From Oscillospiraceae bacterium (GTDB lineage: Bacteria > Bacillota > Clostridia > Oscillospirales > Acutalibacteraceae), in NCBI GenBank assembly GCA_902782805.1, contig CACZON010000219.1:1-5293 (forward strand): 5,293 nucleotides of DNA, read 5' to 3'. A model generated the notes under the pieces. That model worked only from the letters and a program-made list of their open reading frames with translations. It was not told where the DNA came from and searched no databases. Both the position numbers and the translations under genes were made by a program. Position 1 is the stretch's first letter; the number at the start of each line of letters is the position of its first letter. Positions 4,608-5,293 of this stretch are shown one piece after another.

Positions 4608-5111
4608 TTACTCGCCGAGGATTTCGTCAGCAGCGTCTTTTACCGCTTCCACGGCGTCCTGCGCGGCGTCTTCAACCTTTTCGCAGACTTCTTCGGCGGC
4701 TTCCTTGACTTCCTCAACAGCCTCTTCGGCTTCTTCCGTTTTCTCCTCGGGAACGCTCAGCGGGGTGCCGCAGGCGTTGCAGAACAGCGCGTCGACCGGG
4801 TTTTCCTTTTTGCAGACCGGGCAGACCTTCTTGTTGCGGATCAAAAGGATCTCTTCGTTGACGGCGTCGAGGTCGTCCTGAAGCTGTTCGATTTCATTCA
4901 TGACGTTTTCAATCTCGAGATCGTTCTGGGCGCCTTCGCGCTTTGCCAGAAATACGAGCTTGCCGAGCGCTTTATATTTCTTATTGATTTCGCCGCTCAG
5001 GTCCGCCGCGCTGAATCTCAGTTTGGAAAGATCGAATGCTTTTCCGGCTTTTTTGCCGATTTCGCTTGCTACGGATTTTGCGTTAACAACAACATCGTCT
5101 AAAATTTTCAT
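4608..5111 (-). CDS. Zinc-ribbon protein with helical N-terminus and 11-residue-repeat acidic tail
   Basis: A 167-residue protein of unknown function. Residues 1-40 look amphipathic (ILDDVVVNAKSVASEIGKKA), and about 41-92 form a helical, probably coiled-coil region. A zinc ribbon follows, with Cys97, Cys100, Cys111 and Cys114 in a CX2C-X10-CX2C spacing (CPVCKKENPVDALFCNACG). Residues 120-167 are rich in Glu, Ala and Val and are built from 11-residue units at 131-141, 142-152 and 153-163. No signal peptide or membrane segment is seen, so it is likely cytoplasmic. Similar small zinc-ribbon proteins are common in Clostridia without a proven role. ATG 5111 was chosen because AGGAG lies 8 bases before it and the predicted transcription start (about 5139) excludes the longer reading that begins at 5192. 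It has its own promoter and terminator, so it is probably monocistronic. Confidence 0.8.
   Translation of the reverse strand: MKILDDVVVNAKSVASEIGKKAGKAFDLSKLRFSAADLSGEINKKYKALGKLVFLAKREGAQNDLEIENVMNEIEQLQDDLDAVNEEILLIRNKKVCPVCKKENPVDALFCNACGTPLSVPEEKTEEAEEAVEEVKEAAEEVCEKVEDAAQDAVEAVKDAADEILGE
4623..4721 (-). repeat. Coding hendecad (11-residue) repeats in the zinc-ribbon protein tail
   Basis: Three successive units read AVEEVKEAAEE, VCEKVEDAAQD and AVEAVKDAADE, with the pattern [AV]-x-E-x-V-x-[ED]-A-A-x-[ED]. A partial fourth starts with IL. Eleven residues make three turns of an alpha helix, so the Ala/Val positions line up as one face, as in LEA proteins and right-handed coiled coils. The repeat is in the protein; the DNA units have diverged. 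Confidence 0.7.
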
Positions 5112-5145
5112 AGCCGTATCTCCTTTGCTCTGTGATTGTACCTTG

Positions 5146-5174
5146 ATTATATCATTGAATTTATAAAACTGCAA
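5146..5174 (-). promoter_or_regulatory. Sigma-A promoter for the zinc-ribbon gene
   Basis: The -35 box TTGCAG (5174-5169), a 17-base spacer and a perfect -10 box TATAAT (5151-5146). The predicted start is near 5139, leaving a leader of about 28 bases that holds AAAGGAG before the ATG at 5111. It lies just downstream of the stop codon of the gene at the right edge. Confidence 0.88.
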
Positions 5175-5191
5175 GGACTCTTGTGTGAACA

Positions 5192-5293
5192 TTATTTGAA
5201 CAGACCGGAGTTTTTTTCGATCTCCAGAAACAGCGAGCGCACCTCGTCCTTGCGCCGGAGAATTTCTTCATGTCTCGCAACATATTCATATGA
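5192..5293 (-). CDS. C-terminal end of an unidentified protein (cut by window edge)
   Basis: The last 33 codons and TAA stop (5194-5192) of a gene entering from the right edge. The reading frame is open across the whole fragment. The residues include YEYVARHEEILRRKDEVRSL and end in SGLFK: charged, helix-forming, with no motif I can name. The next gene starts 80 bases later from its own promoter. No terminator hairpin is visible between them, so some read-through is possible. The other frames and the plus strand show nothing better, but with so short a piece this stays a probable coding end only. Confidence 0.6.
   Translation of the reverse strand, partial: SYEYVARHEEILRRKDEVRSLFLEIEKNSGLFK

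Noticed and set aside
4599..5102. A 167-codon open frame on the plus strand
   Set aside because: A mirror of the zinc-ribbon gene; the Phe/Leu-rich translation is the complement of its Glu/Lys codons.
5112..5192. An extended N-terminus for the zinc-ribbon protein from 5192
   Set aside because: The extension would span a near-perfect sigma-A promoter and has no ribosome binding site.
1..5293. A mobile element, CRISPR array, toxin-antitoxin pair or defence system
   Set aside because: No transposase, integrase, direct-repeat array, tRNA end or defence-type domain was seen; gene order matches a conserved chromosomal cluster.

Overview
All genes in this window lie on the minus strand, so the locus reads right to left. 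The gene set points to a spore-forming Firmicute of the Clostridia, with moderate-to-high GC content. The order is a SpoVB/YabM-type flippase, HU, RqcP, YabP, YabQ, a DivIC/FtsB-like division protein and a YabR-like S1 protein. This matches the yabM-yabN-yabO-yabP-yabQ-divIC-yabR block of Bacillus subtilis. The yabN/mazG gene is absent, and an HU gene sits between the flippase and rqcP. The lineage is inferred from gene content and order; no search was run.

Layout in transcription order: (1) 5293-5192, the last 33 codons of an unidentified gene. (2) 5111-4608, a small protein with a CX2C-X10-CX2C zinc ribbon and an 11-residue-repeat acidic tail. It has its own strong sigma-A promoter and an intrinsic terminator. 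(3) 4493-2682, a 603-residue flippase of the MOP superfamily. (4) 2614-2339, HU, transcribed from a strong promoter whose -10 box overlaps the flippase stop codon and followed by an intrinsic terminator. (5) 2274-2026, rqcP. (6) 1953-1663 and 1650-1261, the sporulation genes yabP and yabQ, closely coupled. (7) 1118-825 and 800-312, the division protein and the S1 protein. They share a sigma-A promoter carrying helically phased A-tracts and end in a strong terminator. (8) 250-1, the first 83 codons of a THUMP-type RNA methyltransferase.

The locus mixes housekeeping functions (nucleoid structure, ribosome quality control, septum assembly, RNA modification) with spore-cortex functions (YabP, YabQ, possibly the flippase). 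The regulatory sites seem to separate the two. A near-consensus sigma-E (mother-cell) promoter lies just after the rqcP stop. It is nested inside a 57-nt imperfect inverted repeat followed by a T-tract, which could stop vegetative read-through from rqcP but could not form in the sigma-E transcript. A fresh sigma-A promoter after yabQ then restarts transcription for the division gene.

I see no mobile element, CRISPR array, tRNA/rRNA or phage gene. I see no sign of a new multi-gene system: this is a conserved chromosomal region, and its most interesting content is regulatory.
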